A stretch of 64,000 nt of DNA from the NCBI RefSeq assembly GCF_003443995.1, contig NZ_QWEY01000007.1, positions 124,001-188,000 on the forward strand, in the 5' to 3' direction. The stretch's first letter is position 1. Every line of letters begins with the position of its first letter. The position numbers were made by a program, and so were the translations under genes. Below are positions 43,295-52,283 of the stretch, piece after piece. Under the pieces are notes generated by a model. It was given only the letters and a program-made list of their open reading frames with translations, had not been told where the DNA came from and did not search any database. Source of the stretch: Pseudotabrizicola alkalilacus (GTDB lineage Bacteria > Pseudomonadota > Alphaproteobacteria > Rhodobacterales > Rhodobacteraceae).

Positions 43295-43765
43295 TCAGCG
43301 CAGATGGGCGCGCAGCATCCAGGCGAATTTCTCATGCGTGCGGGCCCGGCCAATGGCCAGATCCTGCGTCAGCAGATCACCATGGTCTTCGGCCACGGCA
43401 GACAGCCCCACCATCGTTGCGGCAAGGGTTTCCTGCGCCGCCAAAAGCGCTGCGACCATGGCTTCGGCCTTGACGTGGCCATCATGCTCGGCAATTTTCG
43501 AGCGTTTCAGCATGGCCGAGAGTTGGCCTTCGGCATGACCGTCCAGCGCTTTGATACGCTCGGCCAGATCGTCCTGCGCAACGAAGTGATCTTCGTACAT
43601 GGTCTGAAACAGCGTGTGCAGCGGGCCAAAGCCCATGCCGGTCACGTTCCAGTGAAAGTTTTGTGCCAGCATCGTGGCGACGACGGTTTCGGCGACGCCT
43701 TGATTGAGCGCTTCGCACACGGCTTCGCGTGCGGATGGGCTGATTTGGGCTGAAGCTTGCGCCAT
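43295..43765 (-). CDS. dps: Dps DNA-protecting ferritin-like protein
   Basis: A 156-residue four-helix ferritin-like protein. The ferroxidase residues are in NFHWNVTGMGFGPLHTLF (His31-type and His43-type) and MYEDHFVAQDDLAERIKALD (Asp and Glu). Dps forms a 12-mer that stores iron using peroxide and shields DNA. The ATG at 43765 has an excellent AGGAGG 7 bases upstream, whereas the longer frame lacks similarity. A perfect ICE operator lies 112 bases before it, overlapping the probable -10 box, which predicts Irr repression when iron is low. Confidence 0.93.
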   Translation of the reverse strand: MAQASAQISPSAREAVCEALNQGVAETVVATMLAQNFHWNVTGMGFGPLHTLFQTMYEDHFVAQDDLAERIKALDGHAEGQLSAMLKRSKIAEHDGHVKAEAMVAALLAAQETLAATMVGLSAVAEDHGDLLTQDLAIGRARTHEKFAWMLRAHLR

Positions 43766-43876
43766 GCCTGACCTCCTGAAAATACCTGTGGAATTCTGGG
43801 GCGGGACTGGCTTGCACGTCGGCTGGCTACCCGCAATCCACAAGATAGGGGCAACAGCGGGCACCGACAACCCCAT

Positions 43877-43893
43877 TTTAGAATAATTCTAAA
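43877..43893. promoter_or_regulatory. ICE operator (Irr binding site) upstream of dps
   Basis: The 17-base sequence TTTAGAATAATTCTAAA is a perfect palindrome and matches the iron control element consensus TTTAGAA-N3-TTCTAAA recognised by Irr. On the minus strand it overlaps a TAGAAT that could be the -10 box of dps, with GTGACT 18 bases upstream as a weak -35. irr itself is encoded at 18160-18576. Confidence 0.88.
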
Positions 43894-43911
43894 TCCGACA
43901 AAATCAGTCAG

Positions 43912-44319
43912 TCACATCTGGTCTTGCCGCTGCGCCAGTTGCGCCGCCAGCCAGCCGATCTGACGCCGGGCATGGCGCGGCAGGCGCGAGGCCAGCAGAA
44001 AGCGCATGCTGTCCTCATCCCCGCGGCGGGCGGCAGTCAGCAGGCTGGCAATCCACGCCTCATCAAACGACAACTCGCCCGCTCCCGGCTGGTGCAGCAC
44101 CGGCACCCGGCCCAAAACCACCGCCAGCCCGCGCAACAGCGCCTCGGCATAGCTGCGGGCAGCAACCCCGGAATCGGTCGAGAGCATGGCGCAGGCATGG
44201 AACAGATCCAGCCGCGCCCCGGCCTGACAGCGCGGCGCAAGCCGGCGCAAGGCCGCAACGGGGGCCGGAATATCAGCGGAGGGGCGAAGAAACGGGCGCG
44301 GATGCGCGATTGCCTGCAT
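43912..44319 (-). CDS. Unrecognised 135-residue cytoplasmic protein
   Basis: I do not recognise this protein. It has no signal peptide or membrane helix. It is predicted largely helical, with a central segment LDLFHACAMLSTDSGVAARSYAEALLRGLAVVLGRVPVLHQPGAGELSFDEAWIASLLTAARRGDEDSMRFLLASRL that looks like a folded domain with an LHQPGAGELSFDEAW motif. It lies upstream of dps in the same direction, with the ICE operator in between. The ATG at 44319 has no strong Shine-Dalgarno. Codon use resembles its neighbours, which supports a real gene. Confidence 0.7.
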   Translation of the reverse strand: MQAIAHPRPFLRPSADIPAPVAALRRLAPRCQAGARLDLFHACAMLSTDSGVAARSYAEALLRGLAVVLGRVPVLHQPGAGELSFDEAWIASLLTAARRGDEDSMRFLLASRLPRHARRQIGWLAAQLAQRQDQM

Positions 44320-44471
44320 GGGACTGCTCCATTAACCTGAGTGTTATAGTCGGGTATGGGGCAAAGGTCCAGATGCATCTGCACGCTGGACTCTGCCACC
44401 GCCGCGCTCTTGCCTCTGGACCCGCACCCGTCAAACCGCCAGTCTGGCCCGACCGAACCACCGGGGGCCCG

Positions 44472-45365
44472 ATGACACTGACGCGCAGCGATCTTCTGAC
44501 AGCATTCGGCATCACCCTGCCGGTCCCGCCAGTGACGGGCAGCATCGGCGCTACGGTTGTCGATGATGCGACCTGCGTTGCCCATCAGCTTGCGCTCAAC
44601 AGCGCCGGCGAAGAGATTCGTGCCTTCTGGTGCCGCCCGCGCCAGTGCAGCGGCCCGCTGCCAGCGGTTCTGATCCTGCATGCCCATGGCAACCGCTATG
44701 ACATCGGCGCGGCCGAGGTGATCCACGGCCGCCCTGCCCTGTTCGCGCCAACTGGGCGCGCACTTGCAGCATGCGGAATTGCCTCGCTCTGCCTTGACAT
44801 GCCGTGTTTCGGCAGTCGGGCGGGCCAGACCGAGAGCGCAGCGTCCAAAGCGCTGCTGTGGGAGGGCCGCTCGCTGGCCGGACAGATGCTGGCCGAGAAT
44901 ATCGCGGCGCTGGACTGGATGTGCGCGCAGCCCGATGTTGACCCTGAAAGGATCGGCGTGTTCGGCCTGTCGATGGGGGCGACGCTGGCCTATTGGCTGG
45001 GTGCTTTGGACCCGCGCCTGCGGGCAGTCGCGCATGCGTGCTGCTTTGCCGATTTCCGCCAGCTGATCGCGCTTGGCCAGCACGATCTGCACGGGATTTA
45101 TCTGACCGTTCCGGGGTTGTTGCCGCTGGCCTCGAACGGGCAGATTGCCGGGATGATCGCGCCGCGCGCACAGTTCATCGGTCTGGGCGATCTGGACCCG
45201 CTGACCCCGCCCGCCGCCGCCGATCCGGCGCTGCATGAGGTGCAGGCCGCTTATGCGCAGCACGTGGGGCGGCTGGTGATCCACCGCGAACCGGCCTCGG
45301 GCCATATCGAGACGCAGGCGATGCACCGCGCCATGCTGGAGTTCATGACAGGCGCGCTGGCTTAA
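44472..45365 (+). CDS. Alpha/beta hydrolase (dienelactone hydrolase-like)
   Basis: A 297-residue hydrolase with the nucleophile elbow GLSMGATLAYWLG, the strand LPAVLILHAHGNRYDIG carrying the oxyanion region, LGDLDPLTPP for the acid and GHIE for the catalytic His. It has no signal peptide, so it is cytoplasmic. The start at 44472 (MTLTRSDLL) is used because the upstream 54 codons of open frame have no character of this family. Its 3' end overlaps the convergent sugar-importer ATPase gene by 4 bases. It could be an esterase removing acyl groups from imported uronates, but this rests only on proximity. Confidence 0.82.
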   Translation: MTLTRSDLLTAFGITLPVPPVTGSIGATVVDDATCVAHQLALNSAGEEIRAFWCRPRQCSGPLPAVLILHAHGNRYDIGAAEVIHGRPALFAPTGRALAACGIASLCLDMPCFGSRAGQTESAASKALLWEGRSLAGQMLAENIAALDWMCAQPDVDPERIGVFGLSMGATLAYWLGALDPRLRAVAHACCFADFRQLIALGQHDLHGIYLTVPGLLPLASNGQIAGMIAPRAQFIGLGDLDPLTPPAAADPALHEVQAAYAQHVGRLVIHREPASGHIETQAMHRAMLEFMTGALA

Positions 45366-46417
45366 CCCAGCCGCTGCCCGTCCGCACCAAAGACATGCAC
45401 CGACTGCGGATCATAGCCCAGTTCGATCACCGCGCCGCGCGCCAGATCGGGCTGGCCGGGCAGCACGGCCAGCAAGCCGTTGCCCGCCCCCATATCGGCA
45501 TGCACCACACTTTCCGGCCCCAGCGCCTCGATCAGCCGCACCTTTGCCTGCAAGGGCCCGCCCGCCTGTGGGCGCAGGTGCTGCGGGCGGATGCCCAGCG
45601 TCACCGCGCCATCCGGCACGGCCAGCCCCACCGGCAGCGGCAGCATCGCCCCATTGTCCAGCTGCACCGACCCGCCCTTGGCCTGGCCGGCCCACAGGTT
45701 CATGCCCGGCGCACCGATGAAACCGGCCACGAACAGATTGGCCGGGCGGTTGAACAGGTTCAGCGGCGTATCCACCTGTTCGACCTTGCCCGCGCGCAGA
45801 ACCACGATCCGGTCGGCCATCGTCATCGCCTCGACCTGATCATGCGTCACGTGGATCATCGTGGCGCCAAGCCGGTCATGCAGCGCCGACAGCTCCGCCC
45901 GCATGCTGACCCGCAATTCGGCGTCCAGATTCGACAGCGGCTCGTCGAGCAGAAACGCCGTCGGCCGCCGCACGATGGCCCGGCCAATCGCCACCCGCTG
46001 CCGCTGCCCGCCGGACAGCTGCCCCGGCCTGCGCTCCAGCAGCGGCTCGATCTCCAGCATGCGGGCGGCCTCAGCGATGCGGGTGTCGATTTCGGCCTTC
46101 GGCATCCGGGTGTTCTGCAAGCCAAAGGCCATATTCGCCCGCACCGTCATATGCGGGTACAAGGCATAGGACTGGAACACCATCGCCAGCCCCCGGTCCG
46201 CCGCCGAGCGCGGCGTGACATCCGTGCCGTCAATCTCGATCCGCCCCGCTGTCGGCTGATCCAGCCCTGCGATCATGCGCAAGAGCGTGGACTTGCCGCA
46301 GCCCGAGGGGCCGACGAACACCACCAGCTCGCCCTCATCCACCGTCAGGTCAATGCCCTTGAGCACATCGACGGCGCCAAAGCTTTTGCGGATGTCGTGT
46401 AACTGTATGCGACCCAT
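45362..46417 (-). CDS. Carbohydrate ABC importer ATPase (UgpC/MalK type)
   Basis: A 351-residue ATPase with Walker A GPSGCGKSTLL, signature LSGGQRQRVAIGRAI, Walker B FLLDEPLSNLDAEL and the C-terminal TOBE regulatory domain (TLGIRPQHLRPQ). It is the last gene of the minus-strand uronate/pectin unit and powers the two permeases encoded before it. The gap to the permease gene is 9 bases. Confidence 0.92.
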   Translation of the reverse strand: MGRIQLHDIRKSFGAVDVLKGIDLTVDEGELVVFVGPSGCGKSTLLRMIAGLDQPTAGRIEIDGTDVTPRSAADRGLAMVFQSYALYPHMTVRANMAFGLQNTRMPKAEIDTRIAEAARMLEIEPLLERRPGQLSGGQRQRVAIGRAIVRRPTAFLLDEPLSNLDAELRVSMRAELSALHDRLGATMIHVTHDQVEAMTMADRIVVLRAGKVEQVDTPLNLFNRPANLFVAGFIGAPGMNLWAGQAKGGSVQLDNGAMLPLPVGLAVPDGAVTLGIRPQHLRPQAGGPLQAKVRLIEALGPESVVHADMGAGNGLLAVLPGQPDLARGAVIELGYDPQSVHVFGADGQRLG

Positions 46418-46426
46418 GGGGACCCT

Positions 46427-47476
46427 CTATTTCAACCCGGTTCCGGCGATGCCCGCCGTGATGAACCGTTGCAGGAAGATAAAGACCAGAACGACCGGGA
46501 TCATGGTGATGACGGTCATCGCCAGCAGATAGTGCCACTGCACATTCAGCTCTCCGGCATAGGCGTTCAGGCCGACTTGCAGCGTATAAACCTCTTGCCG
46601 CGACAAAACGATCAGCGGCCACAGGAAGTCATTCCAGCGCCAGACCACGGAAAAGATTGCCAGAACCGCCAGCGCAGGCGCGGTCAGCGGCAGAACGATC
46701 CGCCAATAGATCTGCCATTCGCTGGCATGATCCATCCTGGCTGCCTCCAGCAGCTCATCGGGGATCGTCAGCATATACTGCCGCAGCAGGAATACACCCG
46801 TGGGCGTCGCCACCGTGGGCAGGATCACCCCCCAGAGCGAATTGATCAGCCCCACCCCCGACACGATGGAATACAAAGGCACCAGAATGACCGACAGCGG
46901 GATCATCAGTGTGGCAATGATCAGCACCACCACAAACCCCCGACCCCGGAACTCGTATTTCGACAGCGCAAACGCGGCCATGGAGTTGGTCAGAAGGGTG
47001 ATCAACGTCGCCACCCCGGTCACGAAGATCGAGTTCTTGGTATAGGTCAGGAAATCAAACCGCAGGAACGGGTCTAGGTAATTGCCCCAGGAAAACCCCA
47101 CCTCGCGCACCGGGGTGCGGTTGGCGATGTTGATGCGCTGCACTTCCGTGGGATTTTCCGGGTCCACCATTTGCGCCACGGTGCCCACGCGGCGCACCTC
47201 GGCCAGCGTGCGGGTGCCCGCCTCATCGGTCACGGAAAACAGCGGCAGCGGGCGGTCATAGCCTTCGACAGTGACAACCTGCGCCTCATACGGCAGCAGG
47301 GTCGGCGGAAACTCTGACAGTTGGGCCGGGGATTTGAACGACGACATCACCAGCCAGAGCGCGGGGCCAAACATGATGAACACGGCAGAGCCCAGCCAGA
47401 CAAAGGTGAACACATCGGTCCAGTCCCAGCCAGTGCCGCCTTTGCGGCGGGTCAGAAAGCCCATGACGCGGCTCAT
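46427..47476 (-). CDS. Carbohydrate ABC permease, MalG-type, with long periplasmic insert
   Basis: A 349-residue permease with six hydrophobic helices. The cytoplasmic EAA loop is ELLEAARMDHASEWQIYWRIVLPLTAPAL. Between the first and second helices (about residues 50-125) is an insert of ~75 residues with predicted beta strands (YEAQVVTVEGYDRPLPLFSVTDEAGTRTLAEVRRVGTVAQMV), longer than in most MalG-type proteins. It pairs with the MalF-type permease whose stop overlaps its start by 4 bases. Confidence 0.9.
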   Translation of the reverse strand: MSRVMGFLTRRKGGTGWDWTDVFTFVWLGSAVFIMFGPALWLVMSSFKSPAQLSEFPPTLLPYEAQVVTVEGYDRPLPLFSVTDEAGTRTLAEVRRVGTVAQMVDPENPTEVQRINIANRTPVREVGFSWGNYLDPFLRFDFLTYTKNSIFVTGVATLITLLTNSMAAFALSKYEFRGRGFVVVLIIATLMIPLSVILVPLYSIVSGVGLINSLWGVILPTVATPTGVFLLRQYMLTIPDELLEAARMDHASEWQIYWRIVLPLTAPALAVLAIFSVVWRWNDFLWPLIVLSRQEVYTLQVGLNAYAGELNVQWHYLLAMTVITMIPVVLVFIFLQRFITAGIAGTGLK

Positions 47477-48486
47477 TTCAGCTTTCCTTTCCGCTCGTTC
47501 TTTCGGCCAAGCGCCAGTTGCAGCAAGGTCAGCACAATCAGCACCCCGCCCATCAGGATCGACGCCGCCGCCGCAAGCCCCGGATTTTTCAGGAGTGAGG
47601 CAAAGCCGACCTCATAGATATACTGGGTCAGGAACAGCGTGGCCGTACCCGGACCACCGCCGGTCAGCACATAGGCCTCGTCAAACACCTGCACCGCCCG
47701 GATCAGCGCCAGCACGATGACGACCAGCATATTCGGCATCAACAGCGGCAAGGTGATGCGCCAAAACACGCGCGCGGGTTTGGTGCCATCCATTTCGGCG
47801 GCTTCATACAGATCACGCGGAATGGCTTGCAATCCGGCCAGCAGGATCAGGGCAAAAAAGCCCAGATGCGCCCAGATTGTCACACCAATCGCGGCGGAAA
47901 AGGCATAGTTGCGCTCCAAAAGCCAGTTCACAGGGTCCATCCCCATGCCGACCAGCGCTGCATTCAGCACGCCGTTGCGATCGAGAATCCAGCGCCAGAT
48001 CAGGCCCACGACCACCGGCGACAACAGCACCGGGAAAAAGAACACCGCCCGCCAGAAACTCAGCGCGCGCAGCGCCCGGTTCAGGATCAGTGCGGTGATG
48101 GTCGCGGCCACGATCAGCAGCGTGACCTGCAGCACGACAAAGGTGCCGGTGTTGCGCAGGGCGATCCAGAACTGATCTTCCTGACAGGTCATTAGGTCGG
48201 TGTAATCGGTGCAGCGCAGCAGCCGTTCAAACTGCGCCGCACCAACATAGGTGCGTTCAGGCAGGAAGAGGGCCGCGCCGGTGGTCATCGAATAGGCGAT
48301 GTTGATCACCAGCGGCAGCAGTACAAACACGGTGAAAATCGCCATGTTCGGCAGCAGGAAAAACGCCACCATGCCATTCTGCCCCGCCAGCCGCTGCCAG
48401 AGCCGCAAGGGCGTATCCAGCAGACGGGCGAGCCAGCCCAGGGGGGCCGCCACTACGGCCCCCAACACTTCCTTTACCCCGGTCAT
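47473..48486 (-). CDS. Carbohydrate ABC permease, MalF/UgpA-type
   Basis: A 337-residue permease with six or seven hydrophobic helices and EAA loop DLYEAAEMDGTKPARVFWRITLPLLMPNML, followed by DEAYVLTGGGPGTAT, a hallmark of UgpA-type sugar permeases. It is the heterodimer partner of the MalG-type protein. The start is 3 bases after the binding-protein stop. Confidence 0.91.
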   Translation of the reverse strand: MTGVKEVLGAVVAAPLGWLARLLDTPLRLWQRLAGQNGMVAFFLLPNMAIFTVFVLLPLVINIAYSMTTGAALFLPERTYVGAAQFERLLRCTDYTDLMTCQEDQFWIALRNTGTFVVLQVTLLIVAATITALILNRALRALSFWRAVFFFPVLLSPVVVGLIWRWILDRNGVLNAALVGMGMDPVNWLLERNYAFSAAIGVTIWAHLGFFALILLAGLQAIPRDLYEAAEMDGTKPARVFWRITLPLLMPNMLVVIVLALIRAVQVFDEAYVLTGGGPGTATLFLTQYIYEVGFASLLKNPGLAAAASILMGGVLIVLTLLQLALGRKNERKGKLK

Positions 48487-48489
48487 GGC

Positions 48490-49752
48490 TTACTGCGCCG
48501 CCGCGACCGCTTCGGTGATGTCCTGATCGATGCGCGCATAGGCATCTTCCAGCGTCAGCTCACCTGCCATCACCTGGCTGATCCGGTTGACCAGCGCGCC
48601 ATAGTAGGGCGAAGCCCATTTCCACGCGGGCAGCGCGTCAGCTGCGGGTAGAGTATCTCCCGCGGCGGCCACATAGGCATCAAGCGCCGCACCGACATTC
48701 TTGTCCTCGGTCTGCCAGTTCATGCCACCTTTGGCGACAACCCCGGCATGCGCGGGCAGGAACAGGGTGCGTTCCGAGAACTCTTTGACGATGTCTTCAC
48801 GCGCGAAATACTCCATGACTTTCGCCACTTCTTCGGCGTTCTGGGTGTATTTGACCGCCACAAGCGCAGCACCCCCGGCCAGACCGGAACAGCCCGCCGT
48901 GCCGCAGGGCGACCCGGTTGCCACCCAGTCAAACCCGTCGCCGATCTTGGTCGACAGGTTGGCGATCTGCCAGCTGCCCGAATAGTAGAACGGAATGGCC
49001 GCGTTGATGAAATCATCCGCCGCCGCGCGATAGGTAGACCCTGATGCCGCAACCCATGTGTCGCGCAGCATCTGCCCGCCTTCGACCCAGCCCACCAGCT
49101 TTTCGGCAAAGGCCTTGGTGCCGTCATCCACACCAGCGGGCGATCCGTCTGCCGCGATGTAATTCGCGCCATAAGACACAGCTGGCCCCGAAATCCGGTG
49201 GCCCGAGCGGTCGATGGCAAAGGCGGCCGCCGTGCCCTGCGACTTGGCGACCTGATCGGCGGCGTTCACCCAGTCATCCCAGGTTGCGCCCTCACCCGGC
49301 AGAGCCACGCCCGCCTGTTCAAACAGCGTCGCATTGGCAAAGCCGCCGGTCAGCGTCAGCTGGGTCATGAAGCCGGTGATGGCCTCGCTGCCATCTTCGC
49401 GCATCCAGTCGGCGTGAGCACCAAAATTGGTGCGCCAGTATTCGGGGTCCGTCAGATGCGGGGTCAGATCCAGCCAATGCGGCGCCAACGTCTTGATGTT
49501 GGTCACGCGGGCGATATCCGGCCCCGACCCTGCCTCCAGCTGAATCTGCAGCTGCTCCTGCACCACCTTATAGGCCACTTCGTCCAGAATGACGTTGATG
49601 CCGGGGTTTTCGGCATTGAACCGGGCAACGAGGTCTTTCATCACCTCGCCCTCCACCCCATCAGAATACCACATCAGGCGGACATCACCCGCCAATGCTG
49701 TGGTGCCCATCAGGCTGGCCCCAAGAGCCAGTGCGATCATCGTGTTTTTCAT
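48490..49752 (-). CDS. Carbohydrate-binding periplasmic protein (family 1)
   Basis: A 420-residue extracellular solute-binding protein. A signal peptide (MKNTMIALALGASLMGTTALA) is cleaved before GDVRLMWYSDGVEGEVMKDLVARFNAENPGINVILDEVAYKVVQEQLQIQLEAGSGPDI, the typical opening of cluster B sugar-binding proteins. The start at 49752 has GAGGAGGAGAC just upstream. It delivers the oligosaccharide to the permeases; given the adjoining GH105 and KduI, the likely ligand is an unsaturated uronate oligomer. Confidence 0.92.
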   Translation of the reverse strand: MKNTMIALALGASLMGTTALAGDVRLMWYSDGVEGEVMKDLVARFNAENPGINVILDEVAYKVVQEQLQIQLEAGSGPDIARVTNIKTLAPHWLDLTPHLTDPEYWRTNFGAHADWMREDGSEAITGFMTQLTLTGGFANATLFEQAGVALPGEGATWDDWVNAADQVAKSQGTAAAFAIDRSGHRISGPAVSYGANYIAADGSPAGVDDGTKAFAEKLVGWVEGGQMLRDTWVAASGSTYRAAADDFINAAIPFYYSGSWQIANLSTKIGDGFDWVATGSPCGTAGCSGLAGGAALVAVKYTQNAEEVAKVMEYFAREDIVKEFSERTLFLPAHAGVVAKGGMNWQTEDKNVGAALDAYVAAAGDTLPAADALPAWKWASPYYGALVNRISQVMAGELTLEDAYARIDQDITEAVAAAQ

Positions 49753-49799
49753 TTCAGTCTCCTCCTCTGTTGTGACCCGGCCTCCCGCCGGGGTCGTCT

Positions 49800-52274
49800 T
49801 CAGCGGTGCAGGGTTCTGTGCCCCGCGACCGTCCAATCCTTTGGATTTACAACACGTCCCTCCGCCTCGATCCGGCCGTCGGCATGAAACTGCACCGGGC
49901 CGTATTCGGGATCCTCAACCGTGACTGTAGCACGCGGATTTGCGTCTGCGTCAGGGCTAAGTTGCGAGAATTGCGCGACGTAAGCGTCAAGCCCCTGCCC
50001 CTTTGCCCCCATCCGCACGATCCACCAGCCCTGCCGTCCGGCAAGCCGCAATTCACAGCCCGCTGTCGGCCCGTCAGCCACCATCTCCAACGTGTCCGAT
50101 GCGCGGATCAGCATCGCCCCCTCCCCCGCACTGGCCGCCGCCAGATCCCCGTTCAACCGGGTCTCGTCAAAGGCGATCGCCGGAAACCAGCAATGGGTGA
50201 AATCCGGTTGCTCGGGCTGGCCGTCGAACCAGACCAGCGCCAGCCCGCGATATTGCTGCACGCGCGGCACCGAGGCAGAGCCGCCCCAATAGGACGGGCG
50301 ACCATAGCCGGAATGGATCACCTCGCCCGGATGGTTGATCCAGATCTGGGCATCGGGGTTGGTCCCTAGCCGTCCGTGGATCAGCGTTTCCTGATAGCCC
50401 CAGTCAAACCAGCGATAGGCGGCGGTGGAGCCCATGGCCCAGCCAGCGGTTTTGGCGTGGTAAAGCGCGGCAAACCGGCCTTCGCCTTGCGCAAACACCC
50501 ACTCTTGTTCACCCGCCGCCAGACTGGCGCGGTCGGCCAGACCGGCATCCAGCTGCAACCCATGATCACGCAGCGCCAGAGCAAGCCCCGGCAGGCAATG
50601 GAACCGCGCGCCGAACTGGCCCATGCCCCAGAGCATCCGGGTGATCGCCGACAATTCCAGCGTGCGCCCGGCGCGCAGGGTGTGTTCATAGCTGCGCCCC
50701 TGCGCCGCCGTGATCACGCCGTGATGCGCAGAATTGGCCACCACCTCGACCAGCCGCACCACGGCGCGGCCTGCGCGCTCGCGGATATCGGCATCGGGGG
50801 CAAGGGCGTAAAGCGCCGTCAACCCCTTCAGATCAATCGGGAAATAGGGGGCAGAGTTGAACTCTGCCATCTCCCACGCCTCAAAATGATCGAGCCATGC
50901 CCGCACCCGGTCACGCCCGGTGGCCGACTGTTCAGCCCCCGAGCGGCCTGAGCGGCGGAAAGTAGCCTCTGGCAGCAGATCGCCCGCGAGGTAAGCCGAG
51001 GTGTGGAACAACAGCGCGTGGTTTTCGCTGAAATACCACTGCACATCATTGCCCGGCTCGTCCATCCAGTAGCGATAGCCGAGGATGGCCGCGTCAATCC
51101 GGTCGCGCACCCGGTCGGACAACAGATGCCCAAACCGGATGCGCCCCCACAGAAGCGGCACCAGCGCGAAATCGGCGCAATCCCAGCAATCCTCGATCGC
51201 GGGGAGGGTCGCGTCGATCATTGCTTCGGTCTCGGGGCCGGACAGCCCCTGCGCCAATCGTGCCAGTGCCGCCACCGTATCGGGTTCGGCCCGTGTCGCC
51301 ACCCAGGTCAGCGCCTCGTCGATGCGCTGGTCCAAGGTTTCCGGCACAGTGCCTTGCGCGGCCAGATCGCAGACTTCCACGCCAAAGGTGCGGGTGGCGG
51401 CAAAGCCGTCTGCGGTCAGGGTGGGAATGAAATGCCGGAAATCGCCGGGTAGATTCTCGGCCCGGTCGATCACCAGCAGCTTGGCCCCTGCGGGCAGCTG
51501 GCGGCGCAAGGCGGCGGGGTGGTGCGACATGAAATCGCCCTCGACCCGGATCGCCGCTGCGACATCCACCGGCAGCGGCACCGGCAACACCAGTGCCACC
51601 TCGCCGCCGGTATAGGCCGGCGCATCGAAATGCATGGTGGCAAGCGCGGTTTCCAGCGCGCGGGCAAGGTCGGTGGTGCAATCGGTCGGAATACCGGCCT
51701 CGGCCTCCGGCCCGTCCAGCCAATCCAGCTGGATGTAATAGCGGGCGTCACGCTCGGCCAGATCGTCGAAGAACACCTCGACCCGGTTGTCGCCCGCAGT
51801 CAGCGCCACTTCGAACTCTGCCGCGGTTTCGGCGTTGCGCTTGTAAGGCGCCATCCAGCCCACCTCGGCCCCGTTCACGAACAGGACCGCGCCGCCACAG
51901 GTGCGCAGCCGCAACCGCGCCTGCCCTGCCGCCTGCGCCCGGATCACCGTTTCCGCCCATGTCGCGATATGCGTGGGCCGGAACCAGAAGCCCGACAGAT
52001 CCAGCCGGGGCGAGCCGAATGGCAGCCAGTTGCGCGAAGCCTGAAACGCCCCCGCAGCCTGCGGCCGCTGCGCACGACGGTCCGCCGCAAACTGCGTGCG
52101 GCAGGGGTATTCGTGCGGGATAAAGTTCTTGTCCTTGGTCAGGAAAAAGAACGGGTCCATCTCTCCCGCCATCGGCTGATCGGGCAGATCGAACCGCGCT
52201 TCGACCGTCTGGCCAAGACGCCAATAGCCAAGGGCCGCGCCGGAAGTCAGGGGATGGGACAGAAAGCCTTGCAT
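49800..52274 (-). CDS. Uncharacterised 824-residue enzyme-like protein of the uronate operon
   Basis: I cannot assign this 824-residue protein to a known enzyme. No signal peptide is present, so it is probably cytoplasmic. Residues ~80-190 look like a jelly-roll sugar-binding domain (LFVNGAEVGWMAPYKR, NRVEVFFDDLAERDARYYIQLDWLDG). Residues ~330-600 look like an alpha/alpha-barrel, with WYFSENHALLFHTSAYLAGDLLP and FNSAPYFPIDLKGLTALYAL as candidate catalytic segments (Glu, Asn, His in SENHALLFH). A beta-rich C-terminal part contains WINHPGEVIHSGYGRPSYWGGSASVPR. This order recalls polysaccharide lyases and glycosidases. It lies between kduI and the binding-protein gene in one operon, so an oligouronate or rhamnogalacturonan substrate is the best inference. 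Confidence 0.85.
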   Translation of the reverse strand: MQGFLSHPLTSGAALGYWRLGQTVEARFDLPDQPMAGEMDPFFFLTKDKNFIPHEYPCRTQFAADRRAQRPQAAGAFQASRNWLPFGSPRLDLSGFWFRPTHIATWAETVIRAQAAGQARLRLRTCGGAVLFVNGAEVGWMAPYKRNAETAAEFEVALTAGDNRVEVFFDDLAERDARYYIQLDWLDGPEAEAGIPTDCTTDLARALETALATMHFDAPAYTGGEVALVLPVPLPVDVAAAIRVEGDFMSHHPAALRRQLPAGAKLLVIDRAENLPGDFRHFIPTLTADGFAATRTFGVEVCDLAAQGTVPETLDQRIDEALTWVATRAEPDTVAALARLAQGLSGPETEAMIDATLPAIEDCWDCADFALVPLLWGRIRFGHLLSDRVRDRIDAAILGYRYWMDEPGNDVQWYFSENHALLFHTSAYLAGDLLPEATFRRSGRSGAEQSATGRDRVRAWLDHFEAWEMAEFNSAPYFPIDLKGLTALYALAPDADIRERAGRAVVRLVEVVANSAHHGVITAAQGRSYEHTLRAGRTLELSAITRMLWGMGQFGARFHCLPGLALALRDHGLQLDAGLADRASLAAGEQEWVFAQGEGRFAALYHAKTAGWAMGSTAAYRWFDWGYQETLIHGRLGTNPDAQIWINHPGEVIHSGYGRPSYWGGSASVPRVQQYRGLALVWFDGQPEQPDFTHCWFPAIAFDETRLNGDLAAASAGEGAMLIRASDTLEMVADGPTAGCELRLAGRQGWWIVRMGAKGQGLDAYVAQFSQLSPDADANPRATVTVEDPEYGPVQFHADGRIEAEGRVVNPKDWTVAGHRTLHR

Positions 52275-52283
52275 GTCAGATGC

